From an uncultured Alphaproteobacteria bacterium (GTDB lineage: Bacteria > Pseudomonadota > Alphaproteobacteria > HIMB59 > GCA-002718135): a DNA stretch of 64,000 nucleotides. Both the position numbers and the translations under genes were made by a program. Each line of letters starts with the position of its first letter. Position 1 is the first letter of the stretch. The stretch is from the NCBI GenBank assembly GCA_902591485.1, contig CACJAV010000001.1:142563-206562 (forward strand). Direction: 5' to 3'. Positions 28,267 through 38,427 of this stretch are shown piece after piece. The notes below the pieces were generated by a model, which ran no database searches, was not told the DNA's origin, and saw only the letters and a list, made by a program, of their open reading frames with translations.

Positions 28267-29130
28267 TTAATATTCTTTTTCTATTAACTCACTAACAAGA
28301 TGATCTCCATAACCTTTATCTTTAGCGGAATGATAAAAATTCATTGCAATTCTAGATAATTGCTCGGCATTACTTGAATCTTTAAGAAGATCATTAATGT
28401 ACGTTAAATCTTTTAGAGTGTTATTTACGGAAAAAACATAGCCTTTATAATCTCCCTCAAGTGCTTTATCAGCAATTCTACCTAAAGCACCTGAATTGCC
28501 AGAGCCTAATTTAGCTACATCACACAAAAGATTAATGTCGATATCAAGTTGTTTGGCTGATCTAAAAAATTCAATCACAGTTGTTGTAGTTAATAAAGAT
28601 AAAAAGTTAGATAATAATTTTGCTTGAGCTGCTTTTTCAACAGAGCCAAAATTAAAAATATTTTTACAAAAACTTAAAAGATATTTTTTTGACTCTTCAA
28701 AATTATTAGCCTCACCTCCCCATATACCTCCAAGTATACCTTCCTCACTTTGAACAGGCCCTCCCATAACAGGATTAACTGTGTATTTTATATTATTATT
28801 ATTAAAAATAGATTTCATTTTAGAAGTGCCAGATTTATTATGTGTAGTAAGATCTATAATTAGTAATTCACTTTTAATTAATGGAGCTATTACCTCTGCA
28901 ATACTTAATGCGATAGGTGTATTGGTAACACACATCATTAGACAATTAAGATTATGATTTATTAAATCATTATATGAGTTTACCTCAATAGCACCTTCAT
29001 TAACCAGTTTATCTATTGGTTCTCTATTTTGGTGAGCGATTACATATACATCATTTTGTTTTAATAAATTTTTAGCCATACCATACCCCATATAGCCGGC
29101 ACCGATAAAACCAATTCTAGATTTACTCAT
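28267..29130 (-). CDS. 3-hydroxyisobutyrate dehydrogenase-family NAD(P)-dependent oxidoreductase
   Basis: IGFIGAGYMGYGMAKNLLK, NPVMGGPVQSEEGILGG, AKLLSNFLSL. Confidence 0.9.
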   Translation of the reverse strand: MSKSRIGFIGAGYMGYGMAKNLLKQNDVYVIAHQNREPIDKLVNEGAIEVNSYNDLINHNLNCLMMCVTNTPIALSIAEVIAPLIKSELLIIDLTTHNKSGTSKMKSIFNNNNIKYTVNPVMGGPVQSEEGILGGIWGGEANNFEESKKYLLSFCKNIFNFGSVEKAAQAKLLSNFLSLLTTTTVIEFFRSAKQLDIDINLLCDVAKLGSGNSGALGRIADKALEGDYKGYVFSVNNTLKDLTYINDLLKDSSNAEQLSRIAMNFYHSAKDKGYGDHLVSELIEKEY

Positions 29131-29173
29131 AAAAACTATCTAATATAAATATTATAAATTTGAAACAAACAAT

Positions 29174-30331
29174 TTATCTATTATTTTTTTTTAAAAATAA
29201 AAAAATTAATAAAATTATTAATAATGGCAAACATATTATGTTAAGTGTTTTCCAACTTGTTGCAAATAGTAATATACCTGCTGATAAAGCACCTATTGAT
29301 TGAGAAGAGAAAACAATAAAATCATTTAATCCTTGAGCTAAAAATTTATCTTCCTTGTTATATGAAATAACCAGAAGACTTGTACCGCTAACAAACAAAA
29401 AATTCCATCCCACACCTAATAAAATTAATCCAACCATAAAACCGTAATATGTTTCATAATTAAAATGAATAAATGTGGTAATGAAAAGAATTATTATACC
29501 TGTAAAAATTATGTTTTTATGACCAAATTTTTTTATTAAATCACCTGTTACCAATGAAGGTAGAAACATTCCGATAACATGCATTTGTAAAACTATTCCT
29601 GTAGAAAAAATACTAAAACCATGCATCATATTCATATGAATTGGGGTTGCTGTCATTAAAGTGCTCATAGTCGCATATCCTACACCTGCACTTAATATAG
29701 ATAATTGAATATCTTTATTTGATAATAGATCTATAATTGATTTTTGTGATTTAATGTAAACTTCTTCTGTTCTCTTTTCATTTTGATAAAAAACAAAAAA
29801 GAAAAATGGAATTATGGTAAGTAAAGACATAGCGATGTAAGAGCCAACATATGTGCTATTAAAAATATCTTTTGATAAAGAAACAATATTAGCACCAAGT
29901 AAGGAAGCGACAATCCCTAAAAGTAAAATTAAAGAGATTGCTTTTGGTATATTAGAGGTTTGAACAGACTCTGAAGCAGCAAAGCGATATTGTTGTGCAA
30001 AAGAAACCGATAATCCTATTGTTAAATTACCTAAACAAAAAACAGCAAAATTATCTATAAAAATTGCATAAGCACATACCAAGGAAAAAAAACTATTTAT
30101 TATTGATGCAAGAGAAAAGCCAAATCTTCTTCCTTTCACTTTCATAATTTTTGATGCAATTAATGAACCAATCGCTGTTCCGACAATCATTAAAGCAGTT
30201 GGTAATGTAGCTAAATAATTAATATTCGTCATTGAGGCGCCAATTATTCCACTAAGTAAAACACTTACAACAGGAGAAGTGAAAGAAAAGACTTGCCCAA
30301 TAGATAGAATTATCAAATTTCGATTAATCAC
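29174..30331 (-). CDS. MFS transporter
   Basis: 12-TM pattern with MKVKGRRFGF loop-2-like motif and FGHKNIIFTGI. Confidence 0.85.
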   Translation of the reverse strand: MINRNLIILSIGQVFSFTSPVVSVLLSGIIGASMTNINYLATLPTALMIVGTAIGSLIASKIMKVKGRRFGFSLASIINSFFSLVCAYAIFIDNFAVFCLGNLTIGLSVSFAQQYRFAASESVQTSNIPKAISLILLLGIVASLLGANIVSLSKDIFNSTYVGSYIAMSLLTIIPFFFFVFYQNEKRTEEVYIKSQKSIIDLLSNKDIQLSILSAGVGYATMSTLMTATPIHMNMMHGFSIFSTGIVLQMHVIGMFLPSLVTGDLIKKFGHKNIIFTGIIILFITTFIHFNYETYYGFMVGLILLGVGWNFLFVSGTSLLVISYNKEDKFLAQGLNDFIVFSSQSIGALSAGILLFATSWKTLNIICLPLLIILLIFLFLKKNNR

Positions 30332-30369
30332 TATAACTGTCTATATTCAATGAACTAATTGACAACTAG

Positions 30370-30834
30370 TTAATTTACATAAGTGAGAGGAAGTGTATGG
30401 TTTTTTTTAATTATTTGAAGAGAGATGTGAGATGACATGTAAGTACACTCAATTTCTTTAATAAGAACTTGTTGGAATTTATCATATTCATCAATTGAGG
30501 GAGATAAAATTGTAATTTGATAATCACTATTATTACCTGTTAATCTATGAACTTCTAGAATTTCATCGTATTTCTTAACTACGTTTTGAAAATTTGTTAA
30601 CCATTTTTCTGTATGATTTTGAATGGAAATAGATAAAAAAACAGTAATTGGAAGATTAATTTTTTTATTATCTAAAACTGCTGTTCTGGATAAAATGACT
30701 TTATCTTCTTCTAGTTTTTTTATTCTATTCCAGCAAGGCGTATTGGACAGCCCAACTTTCTTTGAAAGTTCTGAAAGAGGAATTGATGAATTTTTTTGTA
30801 ACTCCTCTAATATTTTTTTATCTATTGCATCCAT
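30370..30834 (-). CDS. Lrp/AsnC-family transcriptional regulator
   Basis: MDAIDKKILEELQKNSSIPLSELSKKVGLSNTPCWNRIKKLEEDKVI HTH and RAM-like C-terminus. Confidence 0.94.
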   Translation of the reverse strand: MDAIDKKILEELQKNSSIPLSELSKKVGLSNTPCWNRIKKLEEDKVILSRTAVLDNKKINLPITVFLSISIQNHTEKWLTNFQNVVKKYDEILEVHRLTGNNSDYQITILSPSIDEYDKFQQVLIKEIECTYMSSHISLQIIKKNHTLPLTYVN

Positions 30835-30944
30835 TCCTTTTAGTTAACTTAATATAGAATATTTTTCTAAAATATTCAATAAAAAGAAAATTATTAGAAA
30901 ATTATTAATTTTTATATATATTTTTTAGAATTATTTTCTATAAA

Positions 30945-31010
30945 TGCTCCAACGGTATTTGATTTTCAGATTGTACACCGTTTTAACAAATTTGTACTAA
31001 AGAGAAGGGA
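30945..31010 (+). ncRNA. Putative SAM-II/SAM-V-type riboswitch upstream of metY
   Basis: 6-bp stem AACGGT (30951-30956)/ACCGTT (30977-30982), A/U-rich loop ATTTGATTTTCAGATTGTAC, pseudoknot-capable GTAC/GTAC, and a 3' strand TTTGTACTAAAGAGAAGGGA that includes the metY RBS. Confidence 0.65.
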
Positions 31011-31015
31011 TTAGT

Positions 31016-32341
31016 ATGACTACAAAATCACAACACGCTGATACAATAGCTTTGCATGGCGGAAATTATAGAAAAGATGAAACTACTAATTCAGTAGCCG
31101 TTCCAATTTATCAAACTACTAGCTATCAATTTAATAATCAAGAACATGCAAGTAATTTATTCTCGTTAAAAGAACTAGGAAATATTTATACTAGGATCAT
31201 GAACCCAACAACAGCTGTTTTAGAAGAGAGAATTTCACAACTCGAGGGAGGTCTTGCTGCATTAGCAGTATCATCTGGTCAAGCAGCTTCTGCTATTGCA
31301 ATTCAAAATTTATGTCAAGCTGGAGACAACATAGTTTCCTCAACAGATTTATATGGAGGAACATGGAATCAATTTGCAAATACCTTTAAACAGTTAGGAA
31401 TTGAGGTTAGGTTTGCTGATCCAAAAGATCCAGACTCATTCATTAAATTAACTGATAATAAAACAAGAGGGTTTTATGCAGAAACACTTCCTAATCCTAA
31501 ATTAAATGTTTTTCCAATTGAAGAAGTTGCCTCATTAGGAAAGAAAATTGGCATACCACTTATAGTTGATAATACAGCAGCTCCAATAACATGCAAACCA
31601 CTTAAGCACGGTGCTGCAATTGTTGTGCATTCATTAACGAAATGGATAGGAGGACATGGAAACTCTATAGGCGGAGTGATTGTTGATGGAGGAAATTTTG
31701 ATTGGACTCAGTTTCCTGAACGTCATCCATTATACAATCAACCAGAACCTAGTTATTGGGGATGGGTTTTAGGTAAGGTTGTTCCAGAGGTATTAGGAGC
31801 AAATATCACTTATGCTGTTAGAGCAAGATTTGTATTACTGAGAGATTTAGGCGCTGCACTCTCTCCTACTAATGCATTTAATTTCATTCAAGGTTTAGAA
31901 ACATTGCCTTTACGTTTTCAAAAGCATCAAGACAATGCAGAAAAAGTTGCAGATTACTTAACAACTAAAAAAAATGTAAATCGCGTTATTCATCCAAAAT
32001 ATCAACTTGGAATTCATAAAGAAAGAGCTGACAAATATCTTGAGGATGGTGCCGGTCCGCTAGTTGGTTTTGAGCTTGAGGGTGGTATTGAAGCTGGAAA
32101 AGCATTTATAGATAATTTGGAACTTATCTATCATGTTGCCAATATTGGTGATGCTAGGACACTTGCCATACATCCTGCCTCAACAACTCATTCTCAATTG
32201 AATAGTGAGGATCAGTTAAGAGCTGGTGTAACTCCAGGATATATCAGATTATCCGTAGGGATAGAGCATATTGATGACATTATACATGATATTGATCAAG
32301 CAATTAATAAAGCTCAAGAAAAGGTTAAGAACGTGGCATAA
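31016..32341 (+). CDS. metY: O-acetylhomoserine sulfhydrylase / aminocarboxypropyltransferase
   Basis: DTIALHGGNYRKDETTNSVAVPIYQTTSYQFNN, SGQAASAIAIQNL, VHSLTKWIGGHGNSIGGVIVDGG. Confidence 0.95.
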   Translation: MTTKSQHADTIALHGGNYRKDETTNSVAVPIYQTTSYQFNNQEHASNLFSLKELGNIYTRIMNPTTAVLEERISQLEGGLAALAVSSGQAASAIAIQNLCQAGDNIVSSTDLYGGTWNQFANTFKQLGIEVRFADPKDPDSFIKLTDNKTRGFYAETLPNPKLNVFPIEEVASLGKKIGIPLIVDNTAAPITCKPLKHGAAIVVHSLTKWIGGHGNSIGGVIVDGGNFDWTQFPERHPLYNQPEPSYWGWVLGKVVPEVLGANITYAVRARFVLLRDLGAALSPTNAFNFIQGLETLPLRFQKHQDNAEKVADYLTTKKNVNRVIHPKYQLGIHKERADKYLEDGAGPLVGFELEGGIEAGKAFIDNLELIYHVANIGDARTLAIHPASTTHSQLNSEDQLRAGVTPGYIRLSVGIEHIDDIIHDIDQAINKAQEKVKNVA

Positions 32342-32372
32342 ACTCCTTGTAAAGTGTAATATCTCGTTCTTG

Positions 32373-32406
32373 AAATAAAGGGTAGATTTCTACCCTTTAT
32401 TTTTTT
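32373..32406 (+). terminator. Intrinsic terminator downstream of metY
   Basis: AAATAAAGGGTAGATTTCTACCCTTTATTTTTTT: long hairpin followed by a T tract. Confidence 0.85.
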
Positions 32407-32416
32407 ATAAACATCT

Positions 32417-33313
32417 ATGCCTTCTAGTCACGACTACATTAAAGATAAAAGAAATCAAAAAATAAAAATTTTTATAAATAATAAATTTTACCAAAGAGAA
32501 AAAGCAAATGTATCTGTATTTGATTCTGGTTTTTTATTGGGAGATGGAGTTTGGTCTGGAATTAGATTCCATAATAATAAATTTTTATTCTTAAATGATC
32601 ACTTAAATAGATTATTTGATGATGCAAAAAAAATTAATTTAAAAATTCATTTAAACAAAAAACAACTTACAAAAATATTATTTGATACAATAAAAATTAA
32701 TAAAATGAAAACTGATGTCCATATCAGGCTTGTTGTTTCAAGAGGTATTAAAAGCACACCATATCAAGACCCTGCTTTCACCATTTCTAAACCAACTATT
32801 GTAGTAATACCTGAATACAAGCAACCTCAAGAAACAATATACAAAAAAGGTCTTATTTTAAAAACTGTTAAAACTATTAGAGGTCCTCATAATGTGCAAG
32901 ATCCACGGATTAATTCTCTTAGCAAATTAAATTGCATAATTGCTTGCATTGAAGCTAAAAAGAAAAAAGCTGATGAAGCTTTAATGTTTGATATCAATGG
33001 AAATATAGCAACAAACAACAGTACTCACTTCTTCTTTGTTAAGAATAATTGTGTTTACACTTCTACTGGTCAATACTGTGTTAAAGGTATCACACGGCAA
33101 AAAGTCATTGATTTATGTAAAAAAAATAAAATAAAAGTTTATGAAAAAAATTTTAAACTAAAAGATGTATTAAATGCAGATGAAGCTTTTGTTACGGGAA
33201 CATTTGCTAATATCATTCCAGTTAAAAGAATAAATAACAAAATATATAATTTAAATAATAACTTAACTACAAAAAATATAAGAGAACTTTATTTAAAATT
33301 AATGGATAAATAA
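32417..33313 (+). CDS. Class-IV aminotransferase (BCAT/D-amino-acid transaminase family)
   Basis: VSVFDSGFLLGDGVWSGIRFHNNKFLFLNDHLNRL, IRLVVSRG, INSLSKLNCIIACIEAKKKKADEALMFD. Confidence 0.92.
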   Translation: MPSSHDYIKDKRNQKIKIFINNKFYQREKANVSVFDSGFLLGDGVWSGIRFHNNKFLFLNDHLNRLFDDAKKINLKIHLNKKQLTKILFDTIKINKMKTDVHIRLVVSRGIKSTPYQDPAFTISKPTIVVIPEYKQPQETIYKKGLILKTVKTIRGPHNVQDPRINSLSKLNCIIACIEAKKKKADEALMFDINGNIATNNSTHFFFVKNNCVYTSTGQYCVKGITRQKVIDLCKKNKIKVYEKNFKLKDVLNADEAFVTGTFANIIPVKRINNKIYNLNNNLTTKNIRELYLKLMDK

Positions 33314-34020
33314 TGATCATTTTCATGTGGTCAGGACCTAGAAATCTAAGCACTGCCTTGATGCGATCATTTGAAAATCGAAATGATACAATTGTACATG
33401 ATGAACCATTTTATGCATATTATTTATTTAAAACTCAATTAAATCATCCTATGAAAAATGAAATAATTAAGAATTATCCATTTACACAAAATGAAATAAT
33501 AAAAAAAATTACAAAAAATCCAAAAAATAAAATTTATTATCAAAAACACATGACGCATCATATTATTAAAAATACAAAACTTACTTGGATTAAAAAAGGT
33601 TATAATTGTTTTTTAATTAGACATCCATCTAAAGTTATAAATTCATATATTCAAAAGAATACGTTACGAAATATAAATGATATAGGATTTAAAAAACAAT
33701 TTGAAATTTTTAAAAAAATTAAAAAAAATAACTCAAAATTTACAGTAATTAATGCTGATGATATTCTTATCAATCCAATAATTTCTATGAAAAAATTATG
33801 TAAAAAATTAAATATAAATTTTTCAAAAAAAATGATTAATTGGCCAAAAGGAAAAAGGGATACTGATGGTATTTGGTCTAAAGTTTGGTACAAAAATGTA
33901 ATACAATCTTCTACTTTTAATAAGTTTAAAAGTGAAAAAATAAATGTTCCAAAAAGGTATTCAAAAATTTACGATGAGTCGCTAAAATATTATGAAGCTA
34001 TGAACAAATATTCATTGTAA
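33313..34020 (+). CDS. Sulfotransferase-like P-loop protein
   Basis: MIIFMWSGPRNLSTALMRSFENRNDTIVHDEPFYAYYL (PAPS-loop-like), NCFLIRHPSKVINSYI; ATG overlaps the upstream stop. Confidence 0.75.
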   Translation: MIIFMWSGPRNLSTALMRSFENRNDTIVHDEPFYAYYLFKTQLNHPMKNEIIKNYPFTQNEIIKKITKNPKNKIYYQKHMTHHIIKNTKLTWIKKGYNCFLIRHPSKVINSYIQKNTLRNINDIGFKKQFEIFKKIKKNNSKFTVINADDILINPIISMKKLCKKLNINFSKKMINWPKGKRDTDGIWSKVWYKNVIQSSTFNKFKSEKINVPKRYSKIYDESLKYYEAMNKYSL

Positions 34021-34817
34021 TGAAACATTTAAATTGTCAAGAAGCTGCTAAGTTATTATTTGAACACAGACTAAATAAATTAACTGTAAGTGAATTACCT
34101 AAACAATTAATTCCGACTAGCTATGAAGATGCTTATTTAATTCAAGAAGAATTAAAGCTTCTTTATCTTTCATTAAAAGATAATATTACCATTGGAAAAA
34201 AAGTTGGTTGTACAAGTACAGAAGGTCAAAAACAACTTAGTATAGATGAACCATTTTACGGTAATCTTTATTCTAGATTTTATGATGTTGATATAGATGA
34301 GTTATCATCAAAAAAATTCAATAAACCATTTATTGAACCTGAAATCGCACTAAGAATAAAAAAAGATATAGATATTTCAAAAGCACCTTTCTCATTAAGA
34401 GATATTGATACTTTATTTGATGGTTTTGTATGTGCATTAGAAATTGTAGATTTTAGATTTAATAAAAGTTTAAAAGAAATTGGTGCTTTGAATTTAATTG
34501 CAACAAATGGCGCCTCTGAATATTGGATCAGAAATTCTGAAATTTTTGATTTAAATTCAATCAACTTTGATAATCATCCAGTTAATATTTTTTTTGATAA
34601 TAATCTTGTTGGAGAAGGTAACACAAATTCTGTTATGGAAAACCCTCTCAATTCTGCATTATGGCTAATAAATAAGATTTCCAAAAAAGGAGAAACCCTC
34701 TTAAAAGGACAGTTCGTAACAACTGGCACTTGCACAAAAGCTCATGAGCTTATTCCAAATTCAAAAATTTCAGCAGATTTTGGACAATATGGTAAAGTTG
34801 AATTTTTCTATAAATAA
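34020..34817 (+). CDS. 2-keto-4-pentenoate hydratase / FAH-superfamily protein
   Basis: ITIGKKVGCTSTEGQKQLSIDEPFYG, FIEPEIALRI, LKGQFVTTGTCTKAHELIPNSKISADFGQYGKVEFFY. Confidence 0.88.
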   Translation: MKHLNCQEAAKLLFEHRLNKLTVSELPKQLIPTSYEDAYLIQEELKLLYLSLKDNITIGKKVGCTSTEGQKQLSIDEPFYGNLYSRFYDVDIDELSSKKFNKPFIEPEIALRIKKDIDISKAPFSLRDIDTLFDGFVCALEIVDFRFNKSLKEIGALNLIATNGASEYWIRNSEIFDLNSINFDNHPVNIFFDNNLVGEGNTNSVMENPLNSALWLINKISKKGETLLKGQFVTTGTCTKAHELIPNSKISADFGQYGKVEFFYK

Positions 34818-34831
34818 CCTAGCTTAACTAT

Positions 34832-35194
34832 ATGAAAATAAATGGTTATTTTAATGAATCTTGCAAAATATGTAGGACGGAAATAAATCATTATAAAAAA
34901 ATTAATAAAACTATTCATTGGGTAGACGTTATTAGCGATAAAAACGCGTTAATTGAAACTAATCTATCAAAAAAAGATCTAATAAGAAGACTTCATATTA
35001 TTAAAAATAATAGAGTTTTCAAAGGTTTAGATGCATTTTTAATTGTATGGGGTGAAATTCCTAGATACAAAATATTGGCTAAATTTGCTTCAATTCCAGG
35101 CATATATCACTTAGGTTGGTTGATTTATGAGTTTATTGCCTTAATTTTATTCTATAAGAATAAACACCTATTGCAAAATGAACAACAACTTTGA
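34832..35194 (+). CDS. DUF393/DCC-family thiol-disulfide oxidoreductase-like protein
   Basis: NESCKICRTEINHYKK near the N-terminus; DAFLIVWGEIPRYKILAKFASIPGIYHLGWLIYEFIA. Confidence 0.8.
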   Translation: MKINGYFNESCKICRTEINHYKKINKTIHWVDVISDKNALIETNLSKKDLIRRLHIIKNNRVFKGLDAFLIVWGEIPRYKILAKFASIPGIYHLGWLIYEFIALILFYKNKHLLQNEQQL

Positions 35195-35552
35195 AATATT
35201 AGAAAAAATAGTTCTCTCCATACTTTTAGTATGTACACTAATAGCAATTGGTCAAGAAATACTCGTGATGGTAGAAAATAAAAGAGTATCACTTGCAGAT
35301 ATTCTTCTTTTATTTATTTATGTTGAAGTTCTGGGAATGATAAAAGAATACTGGCTAGCTAAAGTTATTAGAATGAGCTACCCTCTTTTCATTGCTATGA
35401 CAGCTTTAGCAAGACTTATCATACTTCAACGAAAAGATATTGAGCCAGTAACTTTAATTTACGAGTCTTTATCAATCTTAATAATAGCAATTTCAATTGT
35501 AGTTCTTCGTGTAAGACATTTAGATTATTTTAAAAGAGACAAAAAAGACTAA
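35178..35552 (+). CDS. PsiE-family phosphate-starvation-inducible membrane protein
   Basis: Four-TM pattern, DILLLFIYVEVLGMIKEYW, ALARLIILQRKDIEP. Confidence 0.8.
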   Translation: MNNNFEILEKIVLSILLVCTLIAIGQEILVMVENKRVSLADILLLFIYVEVLGMIKEYWLAKVIRMSYPLFIAMTALARLIILQRKDIEPVTLIYESLSILIIAISIVVLRVRHLDYFKRDKKD

Positions 35553-35560
35553 TAATTTTA

Positions 35561-36763
35561 ATGTTTCTATCTAACTTGAAGGAAGCGCAAGCTTTCCTAT
35601 CAAAATATTTACCTAACACTGGTACTTACTATAGTTCTAAAAGAAATTACTCTTATGATTTTGAAAATAAAATACATTCTACTTCATTGCTCTCTCCTTA
35701 CATTCGCTATCGTTTATTATCTGAAGAAGATATAATAAAAAAAGTGTTAGCAATTCATCCATTTGTAAAAGTTGAAAAGTTTATTCAAGAAATTTTTTGG
35801 AGAACATATTGGAAGGGTTGGTTAGAACATCGAGAGGAAGTTTATGATGACTACTTATCAGAAAAAAAATTTTTATTGCAAGAATATGTTTTTAACCCAG
35901 AATATAAAAAAGTAATAAATGCAGAAACTGAAATTGATTTTTTTAATAATTGGGTGACTGATTTAACAAATAATGGATATCTTCATAATCATGTGAGAAT
36001 GTGGTTTGCAAGTTTATGGATTTTTACATTTAATTTACCTTGGCAACTGGGTGCTAATTTTTTTATGGAAAACCTTCTTGATGGTGATCCAGCATCTAAT
36101 ACTCTTTCATGGAGATGGGTTGCAGGAATACAGACAAAAGGCAAACATTATTTGGCTAGAAAAGATAATATCGCAAAATTTTCTAATATTAAAATCAATA
36201 ATAAAATATTTATCAATGAAAAAGCAACAAGCAAAGTAGAAGAAAAAAATTACGAAATAAATAAAATTAATTTAGCAAATCAAAATCATTTAATTTCTGA
36301 AGCAATTTTAATACCATCAGATGAGCTAAATTTTATACAAGACAACAACTATAAATTTAAATACATATTTTCAGGAGTCCCTATAGATGAATATAATGAT
36401 CATAATTTTTCAACAAATGTCATAAGACATTTAAAAAAAATTATTACATCTAATTTTCAGGATAATAAATTTTACAAAAATATTTCTTATGAAATTCACT
36501 TTGATGATTATCATAAAAATTTTAATGAATGGATTAAAAGATATGAGATAAAGAATGTATGCATTCCATATGTAACAAAAGGAAACTGGAGAACAATAAC
36601 AAAAAAAATAATAAATGATAATCCATCTATTAATTTTATATATTTAAACAGAAATTATGATAAAGAAGCATGGAAATACTCAAAAAAAGGTTTTTTTAAC
36701 TTCAAAAAACATATTCCTGAGCTAATTACTAAAATTAATAATGAGAGAAATTTTAAAAATTAA
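35561..36763 (+). CDS. Photolyase-like FAD-binding-domain protein with atypical C-terminal domain
   Basis: FAD-binding-domain motifs near the N-terminus: LSPYIRYRLLS, FIQEIFWRTYWKGWL, GYLHNHVRMWFASLWIF, LLDGDPASNTLSWRWVAGIQTKGKHYLA; no preceding antenna domain. Confidence 0.85.
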   Translation: MFLSNLKEAQAFLSKYLPNTGTYYSSKRNYSYDFENKIHSTSLLSPYIRYRLLSEEDIIKKVLAIHPFVKVEKFIQEIFWRTYWKGWLEHREEVYDDYLSEKKFLLQEYVFNPEYKKVINAETEIDFFNNWVTDLTNNGYLHNHVRMWFASLWIFTFNLPWQLGANFFMENLLDGDPASNTLSWRWVAGIQTKGKHYLARKDNIAKFSNIKINNKIFINEKATSKVEEKNYEINKINLANQNHLISEAILIPSDELNFIQDNNYKFKYIFSGVPIDEYNDHNFSTNVIRHLKKIITSNFQDNKFYKNISYEIHFDDYHKNFNEWIKRYEIKNVCIPYVTKGNWRTITKKIINDNPSINFIYLNRNYDKEAWKYSKKGFFNFKKHIPELITKINNERNFKN

Positions 36764-37685
36764 TAATATCACTAAAATTTATAAAAACCAATTCAAAGCA
36801 TTGGATGAGCTAAATCTAAACATTAATGAGGGTGAAATATTTGCATTATTAGGACCTAATGGAGCTGGTAAATCCACCCTAATTAATACAGTGTGTGGTA
36901 TTCTTAATTTTGATAAAGGTGATATTAAAGTCAATGAATTTGACATCATCAAAGATTACCGTAAAGCAAGATCTCTAATAGGTATAGTACCTCAAGAATT
37001 AAATTTAGAGGCTTTTGAAACTGTTTGGGATAACGTCAATTATTCTAGAGGCCTATATGGTAAATCACCTAACCACAAATACATTGAAAAATTGTTAAAA
37101 GAATTATCTCTTTGGGATAAAAAAGATAGTAAACTACGAGAATTATCTGGAGGGATGAAAAGACGTGTTTTAATAGCAAAAGCTCTTTCTCATGAGCCAA
37201 AGGTGCTATTTTTAGATGAACCAACTGCTTCAGTAGATGTAGAATTACGCAAAGACATGTGGAAAGTGATACAAAAACTCAAAGAAAAAAATGTTACTAT
37301 CATTTTAACAACACATTACATAGAAGAAGCTGAAGAAATTGCTGATAGAGTTGGGATTATCAACAATGGTAAAATCATTTTAGTAGATGAAAAGGAAAAT
37401 TTGATTAAAAAACTTGGTCAAAAAATTCTTAAGATTGAACTATCAGAGCCTATAAAATTAATCCCAAAGGAGTTAAAAAATTTTAAATTACAGCTTAATA
37501 GCGATAAAAATATTTTAATTTATACTTATGATACAAAAGGTAAAAATACTGGTATTACTTCTTTATTGTCAGATATAAAAAGTTTGGGATTACAATTAAA
37601 GGATATCAGTACCGAACAAAGCTCATTGGAGTCAATATTTTTAAATTTAGTAAAGGAGTCAGAAAATGAATTGGCAAGGGCTTAA
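36741..37685 (+). CDS. ABC transporter ATP-binding protein (ABC-2 type)
   Basis: LLGPNGAGKSTLINTVCG, LSGGMKRRVLIAKAL, VLFLDEPTASVD. Confidence 0.95.
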   Translation: MREILKINNITKIYKNQFKALDELNLNINEGEIFALLGPNGAGKSTLINTVCGILNFDKGDIKVNEFDIIKDYRKARSLIGIVPQELNLEAFETVWDNVNYSRGLYGKSPNHKYIEKLLKELSLWDKKDSKLRELSGGMKRRVLIAKALSHEPKVLFLDEPTASVDVELRKDMWKVIQKLKEKNVTIILTTHYIEEAEEIADRVGIINNGKIILVDEKENLIKKLGQKILKIELSEPIKLIPKELKNFKLQLNSDKNILIYTYDTKGKNTGITSLLSDIKSLGLQLKDISTEQSSLESIFLNLVKESENELARA

Positions 37686-38427
37686 AGCAATTTACTTTCA
37701 TGAAATGGACAGAATGAGAAGAACTCTTTTTCAAAGTTTAGTTTCACCATTTATATCTACTTCGTTATATTTTGTAGTATTTGGTTCAGCAATTGGCTCC
37801 AGAATTACAGAGATTGAGGGAATTAGTTATGGGTCTTTTATCGTACCAGGAATGATTATGCTTACAATTTTAACTCAATCCATTTCAAATGCCTCCTTTG
37901 GTATTTTTTTTCCAAAATTTACAAATACTGTTTATGAAATTCTAGCAGCCCCTCTTTCTAGTTTTGAAATTATCTTAGGTTTTGTAGGAGCTGCTGCTAC
38001 AAAATCTTTAATCATTGGCACTGTAATTATTTGCACTGCAGGCTTCTTTGTTGATCTTCAAATAGAGCACCCATTTATAATGATGTTTTTTTTAGTACTT
38101 ACCTCAGTTACATTTGCCTTATTTGGATTTATAATTGGTATGTGGGCAGACAATTTTGAAAAACTGCAACTAATACCTATTCTTATTATCACTCCTTTGG
38201 TTTTTCTTGGAGGAAGCTTCTACAGCATCAATATGCTCCCAGAGTTTTGGCAAAAAGTCTCTCTTTTAAATCCTGTGTTGTATTTAGTCAGTGGTTTTAG
38301 ATGGAGTTTTTATGAAATTGCTGATGTGAGTATCTATACAAGTCTAATAACAATTCTATTTTTTTTATTTTCCTGTGTTCTAATAATAAGTTATACTTTT
38401 GCTAAAGGTTATAAAATCAAAAATTAA
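37666..38427 (+). CDS. ABC-2 type transporter permease
   Basis: Six-TM ABC-2 permease; IVPGMIMLTILTQSISNASFGIFF, FLGGSFYSINMLPEFWQKVSLLNPVLYLVSGFRW. Confidence 0.92.
   Translation: MNWQGLKAIYFHEMDRMRRTLFQSLVSPFISTSLYFVVFGSAIGSRITEIEGISYGSFIVPGMIMLTILTQSISNASFGIFFPKFTNTVYEILAAPLSSFEIILGFVGAAATKSLIIGTVIICTAGFFVDLQIEHPFIMMFFLVLTSVTFALFGFIIGMWADNFEKLQLIPILIITPLVFLGGSFYSINMLPEFWQKVSLLNPVLYLVSGFRWSFYEIADVSIYTSLITILFFLFSCVLIISYTFAKGYKIKN

Noticed and set aside
36006-36239. 77-aa same-strand alternative-frame ORF in the photolyase-like gene
   Set aside because: The overlapping frame encodes the conserved FAD-binding motifs; no independent support.
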